27,770 nt of DNA from Croceimicrobium sp965658965 (GCA_965658965.1 CBFHVV010000036.1:1-27770), one strand, 5' to 3'; shown: positions 5,839-14,067, counted from the stretch's first letter. Notes: generated from the sequence alone by a model not told the origin. Numbers and translations: made by a program.

Positions 5839-7329
5839 CTATTGTAGGCTCTTAAATGCTTTACCGATATTCCGACTAATATCAGAGGCTAAAACAGACT
5901 CAATTGCACTTTCATCTGCCGCATATTTTGCCGCTGTACCATGCAAGTATAAGGCTAAGCAAACCGCTGCTTTTGGCAGATAAGCCTGCGCTAAGAGTGA
6001 TCCAATAATACCTGCCAAACAATCTCCAGAGCCTGCTTTCGCCAAAGCTGGAGTTCCAAAATCAGAATAGATAAAATTTCCTTCTTGGCTAACAAGGACA
6101 CTAATAGCATCTTTTAGTAAAATATTTAGATGATACTTTTGAGCAAAATTCTGCACCAAGCTTAAGTAATTGTGGTCCAGTTTTTTCACCTGTAGAAGTC
6201 GTTTCATTTCACCAGGGTGTGGACATAGAATTGTACCCGCCGGTAAAAATCGTAGCCAGGTTGGGTTTTCTGCAAGAATATTCAAGGCATCAGCATCTAA
6301 AACCATAGGACCTGTTGCGGCTCGAATTAGATTTTTGAAATAGTGTGCGCTAGTCTTTGCCTTTGATAAACCAGGGCCTACTAAAAAGGCGGAAAAATCT
6401 CCCTTAAGTTTATGAAGTTCGGTAGCTTGCTCATAAAGCATAATCTCGGGCAAACGAGTATTAAAAGCCGTAAAACTCTCGATGGGGACCAAAGCAGTAG
6501 CCAAACCGCATCCGCTGTAAAGCGCTGACTCTGCAGTTATATGCGCAGCACCCATCGTATTAGAGCTGCCAGCTAAAATTAACAAATGACCGTAGCTTCC
6601 CTTAAAACTAAATTTTTTGCGAGGACGGTATATCTGCTTAATGTCCTCTTTTTCTAAAAGAAAAGAATCACTATTTATTCCGGCTAGATATTTTTGGCTT
6701 AAGCCGATGTCGACACAAATGAAATTTTGAGCTAAAGGAGCCGTAAAAGCATGGAGTAAACTGCGTTTTGGGGATTGAATACAAAGACATAAATCCACTG
6801 CCAACACTTTTTTGAGATCATTGTCTTCATTGCTTTCAGCGAAAAGCCCAGTCGGTATATCAATGGCAACTTTATAGTTCGTTTTTCTTTGAAGGCTCTC
6901 CACTACCCTAGCAATTAAACCTTCTAGAGGGCGATCAAGACCATTTCCCAAAATCGCATCGATAATAATCACATCTTCTTCTAATTCTAGCGACGTGAAA
7001 TTTTCTCCTAGATATTCTATTGGGATCTCTCCGCCCAAGTTTTGCAAACTCTGTTCAAAATCTGACGAGCCTTGATCGCGGTGTTTCACAATACTTAAAT
7101 GCACCGGAAAAGCAGCCTGTTTTAAAAGTCGGGCTAAAACTAAGCCATCGCCTCCATTATTGCCCATTCCACAAAAAATGTGAAAAGCCTGATCTTCTGG
7201 AAAGTTATCTTCAAAAAAACTAAATAACGCGTAAGCCGCCCTTTCCATTAAGTCTAGAGAGCTAATCTCCTCCTGATCGATTGTAAATGCGTCCGCTTCC
7301 CTACTCTGCTTGGCTGATAATATTTTCAT
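5839..7329 (-). CDS. nnr: Bifunctional NAD(P)HX epimerase / ADP-dependent NAD(P)HX dehydratase
   Basis: A 496-aa repair enzyme with both domains. The N-terminal epimerase (about 1-215) carries GMGNNGGDGLVLAR and DAILGNGLDRPL. The C-terminal ribokinase-like dehydratase (about 225-490) carries GSYGHLLILAGS, LDADALNIL, CPHPGEM and the ATP/ADP-site motif GTPALAKAGSGDCLAG. It epimerises S- and R-forms of hydrated NAD(P)H and restores NAD(P)H with ADP or ATP. The start is placed at the ATG at 7329 (MKILSAKQSREAD, family-like); a TTG three codons upstream is the alternative. Either start lies inside coaE, giving about a 29-nt overlap and probable translational coupling. It is the last gene of the ybbR-coaE-nnr run. 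Confidence 0.93.
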   Translation of the reverse strand: MKILSAKQSREADAFTIDQEEISSLDLMERAAYALFSFFEDNFPEDQAFHIFCGMGNNGGDGLVLARLLKQAAFPVHLSIVKHRDQGSSDFEQSLQNLGGEIPIEYLGENFTSLELEEDVIIIDAILGNGLDRPLEGLIARVVESLQRKTNYKVAIDIPTGLFAESNEDNDLKKVLAVDLCLCIQSPKRSLLHAFTAPLAQNFICVDIGLSQKYLAGINSDSFLLEKEDIKQIYRPRKKFSFKGSYGHLLILAGSSNTMGAAHITAESALYSGCGLATALVPIESFTAFNTRLPEIMLYEQATELHKLKGDFSAFLVGPGLSKAKTSAHYFKNLIRAATGPMVLDADALNILAENPTWLRFLPAGTILCPHPGEMKRLLQVKKLDHNYLSLVQNFAQKYHLNILLKDAISVLVSQEGNFIYSDFGTPALAKAGSGDCLAGIIGSLLAQAYLPKAAVCLALYLHGTAAKYAADESAIESVLASDISRNIGKAFKSLQ

Positions 7330-7888
7330 GGATGGCAATTACTTGCTTAATTAGTGATTTTTCGCCGCTATTATCAATCAAATAATGAGCTAAAGCATTC
7401 TTTTTCTCCTGAGGCCATTGTTGGGCCATTCGGTCTTTTACAGCTTGCGCAGAGATGTTCGATCGCTGCATTACACGTTGCAATCTCAACTCTTCGGGAG
7501 CGGTTACTACAATTATTTTATCACAATCACGGTAGGTATTGCTCTCAAATAAAATAGCCGCCTCGCGTATTATATAAGCTTGGTCCTGATGCTGCAAAGT
7601 CCATTGTTTAAAAGCATTCCCCACAAGTGGATGCAAGATTGCATTAACTGCCTGAAGAAGTGCTTTATCCTTAAAAATACGTTGTGCCATATAGGCTTTA
7701 TCAATCTGTCCTTCAGTAATTAACTGAGGGCCTAAAAGCTCTACCAGCTTTTCTTGCAAAATAAAATCACTTTCTAAAATACGCTTCGACTCTTCATCTG
7801 CAATAAATACGGGAACCCCTAATTGCTGAAAGATTGATGCTACAGTAGACTTGCCACTTCCTATTCCTCCGGTTAAGCCAATAATCAT
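7301..7888 (-). CDS. coaE: Dephospho-CoA kinase
   Basis: A 195-aa P-loop kinase that phosphorylates the 3'-OH of dephospho-CoA, the last step of CoA synthesis. It has the P-loop GGIGSGKST at residues 7-15, the substrate segment VFIADEESKRIL, the conserved LHPLV helix, the AILFES block, and the lid region RSNISAQAVKDRM. Length is normal. Its start overlaps the end of the YbbR-like gene by 4 nt and its end overlaps nnr, so the three genes are one operon. Confidence 0.96.
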   Translation of the reverse strand: MIIGLTGGIGSGKSTVASIFQQLGVPVFIADEESKRILESDFILQEKLVELLGPQLITEGQIDKAYMAQRIFKDKALLQAVNAILHPLVGNAFKQWTLQHQDQAYIIREAAILFESNTYRDCDKIIVVTAPEELRLQRVMQRSNISAQAVKDRMAQQWPQEKKNALAHYLIDNSGEKSLIKQVIAIHENIISQAE

Positions 7889-8880
7889 AATGGGGTCATT
7901 ATAAACTCCACCCGTTTAGGATTAATTTGATAATAACGTACTGCAGATGGAGGGTTTTCAATTCTTAGTGAAATAAAGCGTGCATCAGGATTTAGCGCTA
8001 CATCTTTGAAATCGGCATAAACTAAAAATTCATCGGCCCTTAGTTCTTTGAAGTCTCTGAGAGCCGTACGATAAAGAACTTCCGCTTTATTCGGAATTAT
8101 TTCAATAAGCATACTATCCGGCTTGTTGATAGCAATTATGGGCAGCTTAATTTTGGCTTCCGCAAGAGAAGTAAACTCCAAAGTGGCTTGCGTATTTTTA
8201 ATATTAGTTTGGAGGTTTTCGACATTAGGGAGGTCTAAACTTGCCTCAACTTTAATGGAGTCACTAGGCTCGCTTAAAAGAATAGGCTTCGTATATATTT
8301 GTTTGATTTTCCAAAGTTCCTGGGCTGGAGCGGTCACTAAAACGCTATCCGGAGAAAGCCTAATTTTTCGGTATAAGACAAATTGATTGGTATCAAACTC
8401 TGCATTATACCGAGCTTTAAGGGGAACTTTCTTAGACATGAGTCGTCCAAGTTCAAAAAAAAGTGTGTCTGGACTTACTCTTAAAACTTTAGTTTCGTCC
8501 AAGCCCAAGTCGCTCTCAATTTCGCGTAAATTTTTATTGCTTAACCAATACCTTCTTCCATCTGCTAACTCCGGTAAAGTATTGATATCAATAGCAATAG
8601 AACTATTGTTAAACCACTTATAGCGCAGAAGGCTAAACCCTGATCCTTGCAAGTCGATTTGAATGCTTTTAGGACCTTCTTTCAAAAGAATGCGATCTAC
8701 TGGTAAATCGTAATAATCAAGTTTAAAAGTACTCGGACTCCGATAGCCCGTCTGCGAAAGCTTAATTATTAACCATAAGAATAAGGAGATGAAGAGAAAT
8801 AATAGCTTGATGCGGTTATTACCTCTTAAAAACCAAGAGCTAAGTGCTTTAAGTAATTCTTTAATTTTCTTTACCAGCAT
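7885..8880 (-). CDS. YbbR-like membrane-anchored protein
   Basis: A 331-aa protein with one transmembrane helix at about residues 23-42 (LLFLFISLFLWLIIKLS) after a basic, arginine/lysine-rich N-terminus. The large C-terminal part should therefore lie outside the inner membrane. It is beta-rich with several short repeats of the type ...VPLKARYN...LSPDSVLVTAP, as in YbbR-like domains. In Bacteroidota a YbbR-like gene commonly sits between yajC and coaE, the same order as here. In other bacteria YbbR proteins (CdaR) control diadenylate cyclase CdaA; no cyclase gene lies next to this one, so a role in c-di-AMP control is only a possibility. It starts downstream of a strong terminator that separates it from yajC. 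Confidence 0.75.
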   Translation of the reverse strand: MLVKKIKELLKALSSWFLRGNNRIKLLFLFISLFLWLIIKLSQTGYRSPSTFKLDYYDLPVDRILLKEGPKSIQIDLQGSGFSLLRYKWFNNSSIAIDINTLPELADGRRYWLSNKNLREIESDLGLDETKVLRVSPDTLFFELGRLMSKKVPLKARYNAEFDTNQFVLYRKIRLSPDSVLVTAPAQELWKIKQIYTKPILLSEPSDSIKVEASLDLPNVENLQTNIKNTQATLEFTSLAEAKIKLPIIAINKPDSMLIEIIPNKAEVLYRTALRDFKELRADEFLVYADFKDVALNPDARFISLRIENPPSAVRYYQINPKRVEFIMTPL

Positions 8881-8904
8881 AGGGATCTAAGGTAAGTATA
8901 AAAC

Positions 8905-8933
8905 AAAAAAAATCGGCCCGAAGACCGATTTTT
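8905..8933 (-). terminator. Strong intrinsic terminator after yajC with a cUUCGg tetraloop
   Basis: On the minus strand the stem AAAAATCGG...CCGATTTTT (arms at 8908-8916 and 8925-8933) continues inward as CGGTC-TTCG-GGCCG, an ultra-stable UUCG loop. It is followed by eight T, then GTTTT. It lies between yajC and the ybbR-like gene, so nusB/DUF1573/yajC transcripts should mostly end here. Confidence 0.85.
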
Positions 8934-8953
8934 ACTTTTATGAGAAGATGTAA

Positions 8954-9319
8954 TTATTTATCACCCTTCTTATCGTCTTTGCTATCCTCTTTTTTATCTC
9001 CTTTTTTCGAGGCTTTTTCTTCTTTCGGAAGATAGGTAGCACTAAACTCCTTACTAACTGCCGCTTTGTCAATTTTCAAGCGCGTGTTTTCACTTTCAAT
9101 AATCATGGTATTCTCTTGAATCTCCAAAATTTTTCCGTGAATGCCACTATTAGTAACAATACGCATGCCTTTTGCAATCTCCTCTCTAAACTTCTTTTCT
9201 TCCTTTTGCTTTTTAATTTGCGGACGGAAAAAGAATAGATACATTACCACAAGCACTAATGCTAGCGGTAAAAATGAACCTAATGGAGAAGCCTCAGCCT
9301 GTAAAAATAATTGAATCAT
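8954..9319 (-). CDS. yajC: Preprotein translocase subunit YajC
   Basis: A 121-aa inner-membrane protein, the accessory SecDF partner. One transmembrane helix at about 15-34 ends in the family signature YLFFFRPQIKKQKE, followed by a small cytoplasmic beta domain with GMRIVTNSGIHGKILEI and the ENTMIIESENTRLKIDKAAV segment. The C-terminal 25 residues are a Lys/Asp-rich tail (KKGDKKEDSKDDKKGDK) longer than in E. coli YajC, probably disordered. It starts 9 nt after the DUF1573 lipoprotein gene and is probably in the same transcript. Confidence 0.95.
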   Translation of the reverse strand: MIQLFLQAEASPLGSFLPLALVLVVMYLFFFRPQIKKQKEEKKFREEIAKGMRIVTNSGIHGKILEIQENTMIIESENTRLKIDKAAVSKEFSATYLPKEEKASKKGDKKEDSKDDKKGDK

Positions 9320-9328
9320 TGCTGTTTA

Positions 9329-9844
9329 TTAACCGTTTTGCTGTTCTGCAGCCTTAGCGGGATTAGGGTTTACTTGCGCTGAGATACGTAGTACCTTCTT
9401 ATTAGGAACTGTATTTGAAGAAAGAGTTACAGTTTTTGTTTGATTACCCGTACGTCCATTAGAGTTAAATTCTACGTGAATTTTACCCGTCTCGCCTGGT
9501 GCGATAGGTTCTCTCGGCCAAGATGGCACGGTACAACCGCAACTTCCAGAAGCATTGGTAATAATTAAAGGTGCTTCCCCCGTGTTGGTAAATTCAAAGT
9601 CGTGCTTTGCAATTACCCCTTCTTCAATAGCGCCGAAGCTATGCTCTTCCTCTGTAAAGGTAAAAACAGGCAGAGCACCATTGGTGTTTACATTAGTTTC
9701 CATCGCGCCAGAAGCTTCAGAGGCAGCAGCAGAACTTTCACTGCTATTGCTCGATTCACCTGACTTAATTTTACTTGCTGCATTATCACAAGAAGTTGCT
9801 AATAAACCTGAAAGTACTACGGCACTTAAAAAGATCTTTTTCAT
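9329..9844 (-). CDS. DUF1573 lipoprotein
   Basis: A 171-aa protein when started at the ATG at 9844. A longer frame reaches 9907, but its first 21 codons contain the promoter, and only the shorter form begins with a clean lipoprotein signal (MKKIFLSAVVLSGLLATSC, Cys19). A Ser/Ala/Glu-rich linker follows (about 25-55), then one immunoglobulin-like DUF1573 domain (about 60-165). The domain has the hallmark FEFTNTGEAPLIIT, SCGCTVP, PGETGKI and VEFNSNGRTG motifs. DUF1573 proteins are very common in Bacteroidota envelopes; their role is not settled. It is placed between nusB and yajC and has its own promoter. Confidence 0.9.
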   Translation of the reverse strand: MKKIFLSAVVLSGLLATSCDNAASKIKSGESSNSSESSAAASEASGAMETNVNTNGALPVFTFTEEEHSFGAIEEGVIAKHDFEFTNTGEAPLIITNASGSCGCTVPSWPREPIAPGETGKIHVEFNSNGRTGNQTKTVTLSSNTVPNKKVLRISAQVNPNPAKAAEQQNG

Positions 9845-9876
9845 GTTGATGTTTAATTTATATTCTCTATGGTTTG

Positions 9877-9907
9877 CAAAAATAATACTAAAGTAATCCT
9901 CTGCCAA
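9877..9907 (-). promoter_or_regulatory. Bacteroidota-type promoter for DUF1573/yajC, inside the end of nusB
   Basis: On the minus strand, TTG (9907-9905), a 20-nt spacer, then TATTTTTG (9884-9877), 32 nt before the ATG. This is a good match to TTG-N17-23-TAnnTTTG. It overlaps the last codons of nusB and supports the shorter start of the DUF1573 gene. Confidence 0.72.
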
Positions 9908-10829
9908 TTTTTCGCACCTCGCCGCTCTCCATCATTTCAGTTTTTAGTTTATCTAAAATTCCATTAATAAACTGTCCACTCTTCTTGGTACTATATTGCT
10001 TGGCCAATTCTATGTATTCGTTTAAAGTAACTTTTACGGGTATTTGATTAAAGGTTATCAACTCCGCTAAGCCCATCTTTAAAAAAATATTATCCACCAC
10101 TGCTATTCTGTCTCCTTCCCAGTGCTGCGCTTTCGCTAAGATGCGTTCCTCTAACTTTTCGTTATCATTAATGGCCGTCCGGAAAAGCTTGTGCGCAAAA
10201 TCTAAATCGTCCTGATTTTTAATAAGTCGTTGCAGCTTGCTTTGTTCGTTCTTACTCGCGTCAAAACTGGTAATAGTTTTTGCGGCCATTGCTTGTGCCG
10301 CATCTAAATCGTCAGACCAAAACATGTTATGGTCTTCATATACCTGCTGAAGCGTTTCGTTTTCAACAATATATGCGCCGTACAGATATTTAATAATTTT
10401 TTTATCTTCTGCTAGGCTATTTTCTTCGCTCTCCATGTATAACTGATAGCGCTCATCTTCTAAGAAAGCGCGGTATAAAGAGCGGATTATTTCTTTATCG
10501 TCCCCAAAAGAGATATTGAAATCTTGCACGTCCTTTTGAAAGCTCAAATTACTTGAAAGCCAAGTAAGAAAGATATTTTCTACAAAACGTGTATTGGGAT
10601 TGATATCCTCCTTAGTGGCTAATTTCTTCTGACGATTAATCTCAATACGCTCTTTTGCAAAGCGATGTACTAGAATTAAAGTAGATAACTCATAAAGATA
10701 AAGTCTATAAATATCATCAATCGACTTCTGCATGTGCTTTTCAGCAGATAACAAACTTTTAGCGCTTCCGTATTGATAAGCATAAATTGCTTGAAAAACC
10801 TTAATCCTTAAATGTCTCCTAGTGAGCAT
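9888..10829 (-). CDS. nusB: Transcription antitermination factor NusB, long Bacteroidota form
   Basis: A 313-aa protein, about twice the E. coli length of 139. The N-terminus MLTRRHLRIKVFQAIYAYQY is the NusB RNA/NusE-binding helix. The C-terminal third contains the other NusB blocks: RTAINDNEKLEERI, DRIAVVDNIFLKMGLAELI, VTLNEYIELAKQYS and the closing FINGILDKL. The middle (about 50-200) is an acidic helical insertion seen in Bacteroidota homologues; its role is unknown. NusB with NusE binds boxA RNA and promotes antitermination of rRNA operons. A -7-like box lies about 28 nt upstream. Confidence 0.93.
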   Translation of the reverse strand: MLTRRHLRIKVFQAIYAYQYGSAKSLLSAEKHMQKSIDDIYRLYLYELSTLILVHRFAKERIEINRQKKLATKEDINPNTRFVENIFLTWLSSNLSFQKDVQDFNISFGDDKEIIRSLYRAFLEDERYQLYMESEENSLAEDKKIIKYLYGAYIVENETLQQVYEDHNMFWSDDLDAAQAMAAKTITSFDASKNEQSKLQRLIKNQDDLDFAHKLFRTAINDNEKLEERILAKAQHWEGDRIAVVDNIFLKMGLAELITFNQIPVKVTLNEYIELAKQYSTKKSGQFINGILDKLKTEMMESGEVRKIGRGLL

Positions 10830-11198
10830 AATCTGAAAATTCTATTTCTCTTTTGTCAAAGCTAATACCACTAAAAGTAGCCTTTAGCATGATTCCTATC
10901 ACTTTTATTTCCAAAACAGGGGCACTTTAAAAATCCAACTGTATCCTCTACCATGAATCCGTTCAAAGCACTCTATTACTCTAAAAATCCTCGTCAATTT
11001 AAACCTGCTCAAAATCAAATTCAGGTTAATCAACTAAAAACCACTCGACAAAACTTCTTGTTAGTGGCCTTAAATTGCTTCATTGTAATAAGTAATGAGC
11101 GGAGCGGATTTAAATTGGTTCAATGGACTACATTTGCCCTTTCTAAATATGCCATTTTCGGATTGCGAAATTAGGCTAATTTTTTGAGTCAACAATTG
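10830..11198. other. Non-coding gap between divergent nusB and ABC transporter genes
   Basis: About 370 nt that should hold the two outward promoters. On the nusB side there is TAGCTTTG (see separate entry). On the plus strand, TACATTTG at 11129-11136 fits a -7 element for the ABC gene, without a TTG at the right distance. A 73-codon plus-strand frame (10953-11174) starts MNPFKALYYS but resembles no family I know and overlaps the expected promoter, so I do not call it a gene. No RNA gene or repeat is seen. Confidence 0.5.
10857..10864 (-). promoter_or_regulatory. -7 element TAGCTTTG upstream of nusB
   Basis: On the minus strand TAGCTTTG fits TAnnTTTG and lies 27 nt before the nusB ATG. No TTG is found at the proper distance upstream, so this rests on the -7 half only. 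Confidence 0.4.
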
Positions 11199-12977
11199 AT
11201 GAAATCCTTAAGAAGCCTCCATAAATACATATTTAAATACCGGAAGAAACTGCTTCTAGGCCTGTTCTTCGTCGCTATTTCGGTTTTGTTTGGAATATTA
11301 CCAGCCGAATTGGTGCGCGAATCTTTTAACATCGTAGAGGAGGCTATTGAGCAATATCAAAGTAACCCCGACTTCGATTACAGCGACTTACGTAATAAAT
11401 TGGTCCTGTACGGCTTTATAATAATCGGTAGTTCTTTGTTAAAAGGACTCTTTATGTTCTTCATGCGTCAAACTATCATTGTAGCCAGTCGGCATATCGA
11501 GTACGATATGAAGAATGAGATTTTCGACCAATACCAAAAGCTTTCCCTAGCCTTCTATAAAAGAAATAAAACCGGCGATCTTATGAATCGTATAAGCGAA
11601 GATGTTAGCCGGGTTCGTATGTATTTAGGCCCAGCAATAATGTATACCTTTAATGTGGGAATTACACTTTTGCTTATTGTTCCCATTATGTTTTACTGGA
11701 GCCCCCGTTTAACGCTTTATGTTTTAGCTCCTCTGCCTATTTTGGCCGCATCTATCTATTACGTAAGTAAAAAGATAAATCAAAAAAGCGAAAAAGTCCA
11801 ACGTCAGTTAAGCACTATTTCATCTTTTGTGCAAGAAGCCTTTTCAGGCATTCGAGTTTTAAAAGCCTATGTGCGAGAAGATAAATCGCTTGAAGATTTT
11901 GGAGAGGAAGCCAATCACTATTTTGATCGCAATAAAGAATTGTATCGTATCAATGCGCTCTTCTTTCCACTGATGATATTACTAATTGGAATATCTACCA
12001 TTTTAACCATTTTTATTGGCGGACAAGAAACCATTGCTGGTAATATCTCTCCTGGCGTTATCGCTCAGTTTATCATCTATGTAAATATGCTAACCTGGCC
12101 TGTGGCTTCTATTGGTTGGGTCACATCCCTAGTTCAACGTGCTGCCGCTAGTCAAGAAAGAATTAACGAGTTCCTGAAAATAGAACCTGAAATAACCAAT
12201 CCCAGTCAGGCAGATTTTAACTTTAAAGGCAATATCGAATTTAAAAACGTGAGCTTCCAATATCCAGACACTGGCATCCAAGCTTTAAAAAACGTGAGCT
12301 TTAGTTTAGAGGCCGGTAAATCCCTCGCTATTGTAGGCAAAACTGGCAGTGGTAAAAGTACTATTGCCAACTTAGTAGGAAGGCTTTATGATATTAATGC
12401 CGGTGAAATTTTAGTCGATGGAAAACAAATAAAGGAGGTAAACCTTAACAAACTCCGTCAAAATATTGGTTATGTACCCCAAGAGGCTTTCCTATTTAGC
12501 ACAGACATTGCACAGAATATTTCATTTGGCATAGATGACAACTCTTTGGAACTGGTGGAAGAAGCAGCGAAAAATGCCCATCTTCATGAAAATATAATTG
12601 AGTTCCCCAAAGGATATCAAACCAAAGTGGGTGAAAGAGGAGTAACCTTAAGTGGTGGCCAGAAGCAAAGACTAAGTATCGCCAGAGCAATAATTAAAAA
12701 GCCCCCGGTTCTTATTTTCGACGATTGTTTATCGGCTGTTGATACTGAAACAGAAGAAAAAATCTTATCCAATTTAAAAAACCTGATAGATCAGCGTACC
12801 TCGCTAATAATCAGTCACCGCGTATCTTCTGTAAAGAATGCCGACCATATTATTGTGTTGGAGGATGGCAAAATAATTGAACAGGGAAAACACGCTGAAC
12901 TAATGGAGCTAAAAGGTTATTACCAAAATATGTATGATCAGCAACTGCTAGAAGAAGGAAAGAAAATGGTGGGTTAA
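11199..12977 (+). CDS. ABC exporter half-transporter (MsbA/BmrC-like) with degenerate Walker B
   Basis: A 592-aa fused membrane/ATPase subunit. The ATG at 11199 is preferred over a TTG five codons earlier. The N-terminal domain (about 1-320) has the usual six-helix exporter layout, with a conserved intracellular helix FYKRNKTGDLMNRISEDV. The ATPase domain has Walker A GKTGSGKST (380-388), Q-loop GYVPQEAFLF, signature LSGGQKQR (484-491), Walker B LIFDDCLSAVD and the H-loop ISHR. The catalytic Glu after Walker B is Asp509 (DD instead of DE). Asp at this place is known from the degenerate site of heterodimeric exporters such as BmrC or TM287. No second half-transporter gene is adjacent, so the partner, if any, is elsewhere. 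Substrate unknown; lipid or drug export is typical. Confidence 0.92.
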   Translation: MKSLRSLHKYIFKYRKKLLLGLFFVAISVLFGILPAELVRESFNIVEEAIEQYQSNPDFDYSDLRNKLVLYGFIIIGSSLLKGLFMFFMRQTIIVASRHIEYDMKNEIFDQYQKLSLAFYKRNKTGDLMNRISEDVSRVRMYLGPAIMYTFNVGITLLLIVPIMFYWSPRLTLYVLAPLPILAASIYYVSKKINQKSEKVQRQLSTISSFVQEAFSGIRVLKAYVREDKSLEDFGEEANHYFDRNKELYRINALFFPLMILLIGISTILTIFIGGQETIAGNISPGVIAQFIIYVNMLTWPVASIGWVTSLVQRAAASQERINEFLKIEPEITNPSQADFNFKGNIEFKNVSFQYPDTGIQALKNVSFSLEAGKSLAIVGKTGSGKSTIANLVGRLYDINAGEILVDGKQIKEVNLNKLRQNIGYVPQEAFLFSTDIAQNISFGIDDNSLELVEEAAKNAHLHENIIEFPKGYQTKVGERGVTLSGGQKQRLSIARAIIKKPPVLIFDDCLSAVDTETEEKILSNLKNLIDQRTSLIISHRVSSVKNADHIIVLEDGKIIEQGKHAELMELKGYYQNMYDQQLLEEGKKMVG

Positions 12978-13021
12978 CTACTAATTTTTAGGCGATAGCT
13001 AAACAAAATCATTGTTTTTTT

Positions 13022-13029
13022 TAGTTTTG
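13022..13029 (+). promoter_or_regulatory. -7 element TAGTTTTG upstream of the DUF3276 gene
   Basis: TAGTTTTG fits TAnnTTTG and lies 24 nt before the ATG at 13054. No canonical TTG is at the proper distance. Confidence 0.4.
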
Positions 13030-13053
13030 CTCTAAGCTAATCAAGAAAAGAAC

Positions 13054-13470
13054 ATGAGCGATCACGGAAAAAATGAGCAGGAAGAAATTCATTCTGAGGT
13101 TTTAAGAGCAGGCAGAAGAACCTACTTCTTTGATGTTAGAGCAACTAAGGCAGACGACTATTACCTGACTATTACGGAGAGTAAAAAACACACCGCAGAA
13201 AATGGCAATGTTTTTTATAAGAAACATAAAATCTATCTCTATAAAGAAGACTTCGACCAATTTCAAGAAATGTTAAAGGACGCCACAGATTACATTATTG
13301 ATAAGCGTGGCGAAGAAGTGATTTCCGATAGGCATGAGCCGGACTACCAAAAGAAGCATCATGGTGATTTTAATTACCACGAAGAAGCTTTTAAAGAAGA
13401 GTCAGATCTTGAGACTGGCAAAAAGGATGCGAATAAGGAGTTTACAGATATATCTTTTGAGGATATATAA
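13054..13470 (+). CDS. DUF3276 (PUR-alpha-like) nucleic-acid-binding protein
   Basis: A 138-aa protein. The core (about 12-90) reads EVLRAGRRTYFFDVRATKAD...YYLTITESKK, then HKIYLYKEDFDQFQEML, the PUR-domain pattern of bacterial PUR-alpha-like proteins (DUF3276). Members of this family, such as BpuR of Borrelia, bind single-stranded DNA or RNA. The last 45 residues are a highly charged, probably disordered tail. The family is nearly universal in Bacteroidota; its cellular role there is not established. It is a single-gene unit: its own upstream -7 box and a strong terminator 14 nt downstream. Confidence 0.9.
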   Translation: MSDHGKNEQEEIHSEVLRAGRRTYFFDVRATKADDYYLTITESKKHTAENGNVFYKKHKIYLYKEDFDQFQEMLKDATDYIIDKRGEEVISDRHEPDYQKKHHGDFNYHEEAFKEESDLETGKKDANKEFTDISFEDI

Positions 13471-13484
13471 GATTAAAACCATTT

Positions 13485-13524
13485 AAAAAGGGGATGCGAT
13501 TACAAATCACATCCCCTTTTTTTT
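13485..13524. terminator. Bidirectional intrinsic terminator
   Basis: A perfect 12-bp stem AAAAAGGGGATG / CATCCCCTTTTT (arms 13485-13496 and 13510-13521), with a further GATT/AATC pairing inside the loop, followed by T-run and GTC. It lies between the DUF3276 gene and the convergent FMN reductase gene, so it can serve both. Confidence 0.9.
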
Positions 13525-13545
13525 GTCATTTTATAGACTAAGGCC

Positions 13546-14067
13546 TTAGAACTCTAAGAATTCGCGCGCTTGTTGCTGCAAGACTTCAAGTGTGGTAGCA
13601 TCTTCAAGCTCCTTCTCTTCGTTTAGCAGTCCTTCAATTTTCGATAAAGGCACTTGGTGAGAGAAAACCTCTATCCTTAAGTGATGTAAAACATCTGTGA
13701 GGTGACCAAGACCGCGTAAGTTACCCGCTCTTCCAGATGCCACCCCAACTAGAGCGGCTTTTTTCCCTTTCCAAATATGTGGCTTTACACCATCTAAAAA
13801 TGCTTTAAAAACCCCTGGGAAACTACCATTGTATTCCGGCGCCACAATTACCAAGCGCTCTGCGGGAATTAACTTTTCATTAATTATTGCCTCAGTAGCT
13901 TTGGTGCGGCTTCCAAAGCTATCGCTAAAAACAAAGCCTTCTGGCAGCTCAGACATATTAAAGATACGTACTTCCTCACCCAGCTCTTCTAATATGCTTG
14001 CATACTGTATAACCACCTTTTGGGTGAGGTTTTGAGGACGGTGTGTAGCACAAATTATTGTAATCAT
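13546..14067 (-). CDS. NADPH-dependent FMN reductase family protein
   Basis: A 173-aa flavodoxin-fold protein. The N-terminal phosphate loop reads CATHRPQNLTQKV (about 6-18), corresponding to the GTxRPxSxT loop that holds FMN phosphate. The second flavin-contact motif is APEYNGSFPGVFKAFLD (about 75-91), followed by KKAALVGVASGRAGNLRG (about 103-120). These are the marks of ChrR/azoreductase-like NADPH:FMN oxidoreductases, which reduce quinones, chromate or azo compounds. The natural substrate here cannot be told. It is transcribed divergently from parA, with a 172-nt gap between. Confidence 0.88.
   Translation of the reverse strand: MITIICATHRPQNLTQKVVIQYASILEELGEEVRIFNMSELPEGFVFSDSFGSRTKATEAIINEKLIPAERLVIVAPEYNGSFPGVFKAFLDGVKPHIWKGKKAALVGVASGRAGNLRGLGHLTDVLHHLRIEVFSHQVPLSKIEGLLNEEKELEDATTLEVLQQQAREFLEF

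Noticed and set aside
10953..11174. 73-codon plus-strand frame starting MNPFKALYYS
   Set aside because: No recognisable family, no signal or domain, and it occupies the region expected to hold the promoter of the ABC transporter gene.
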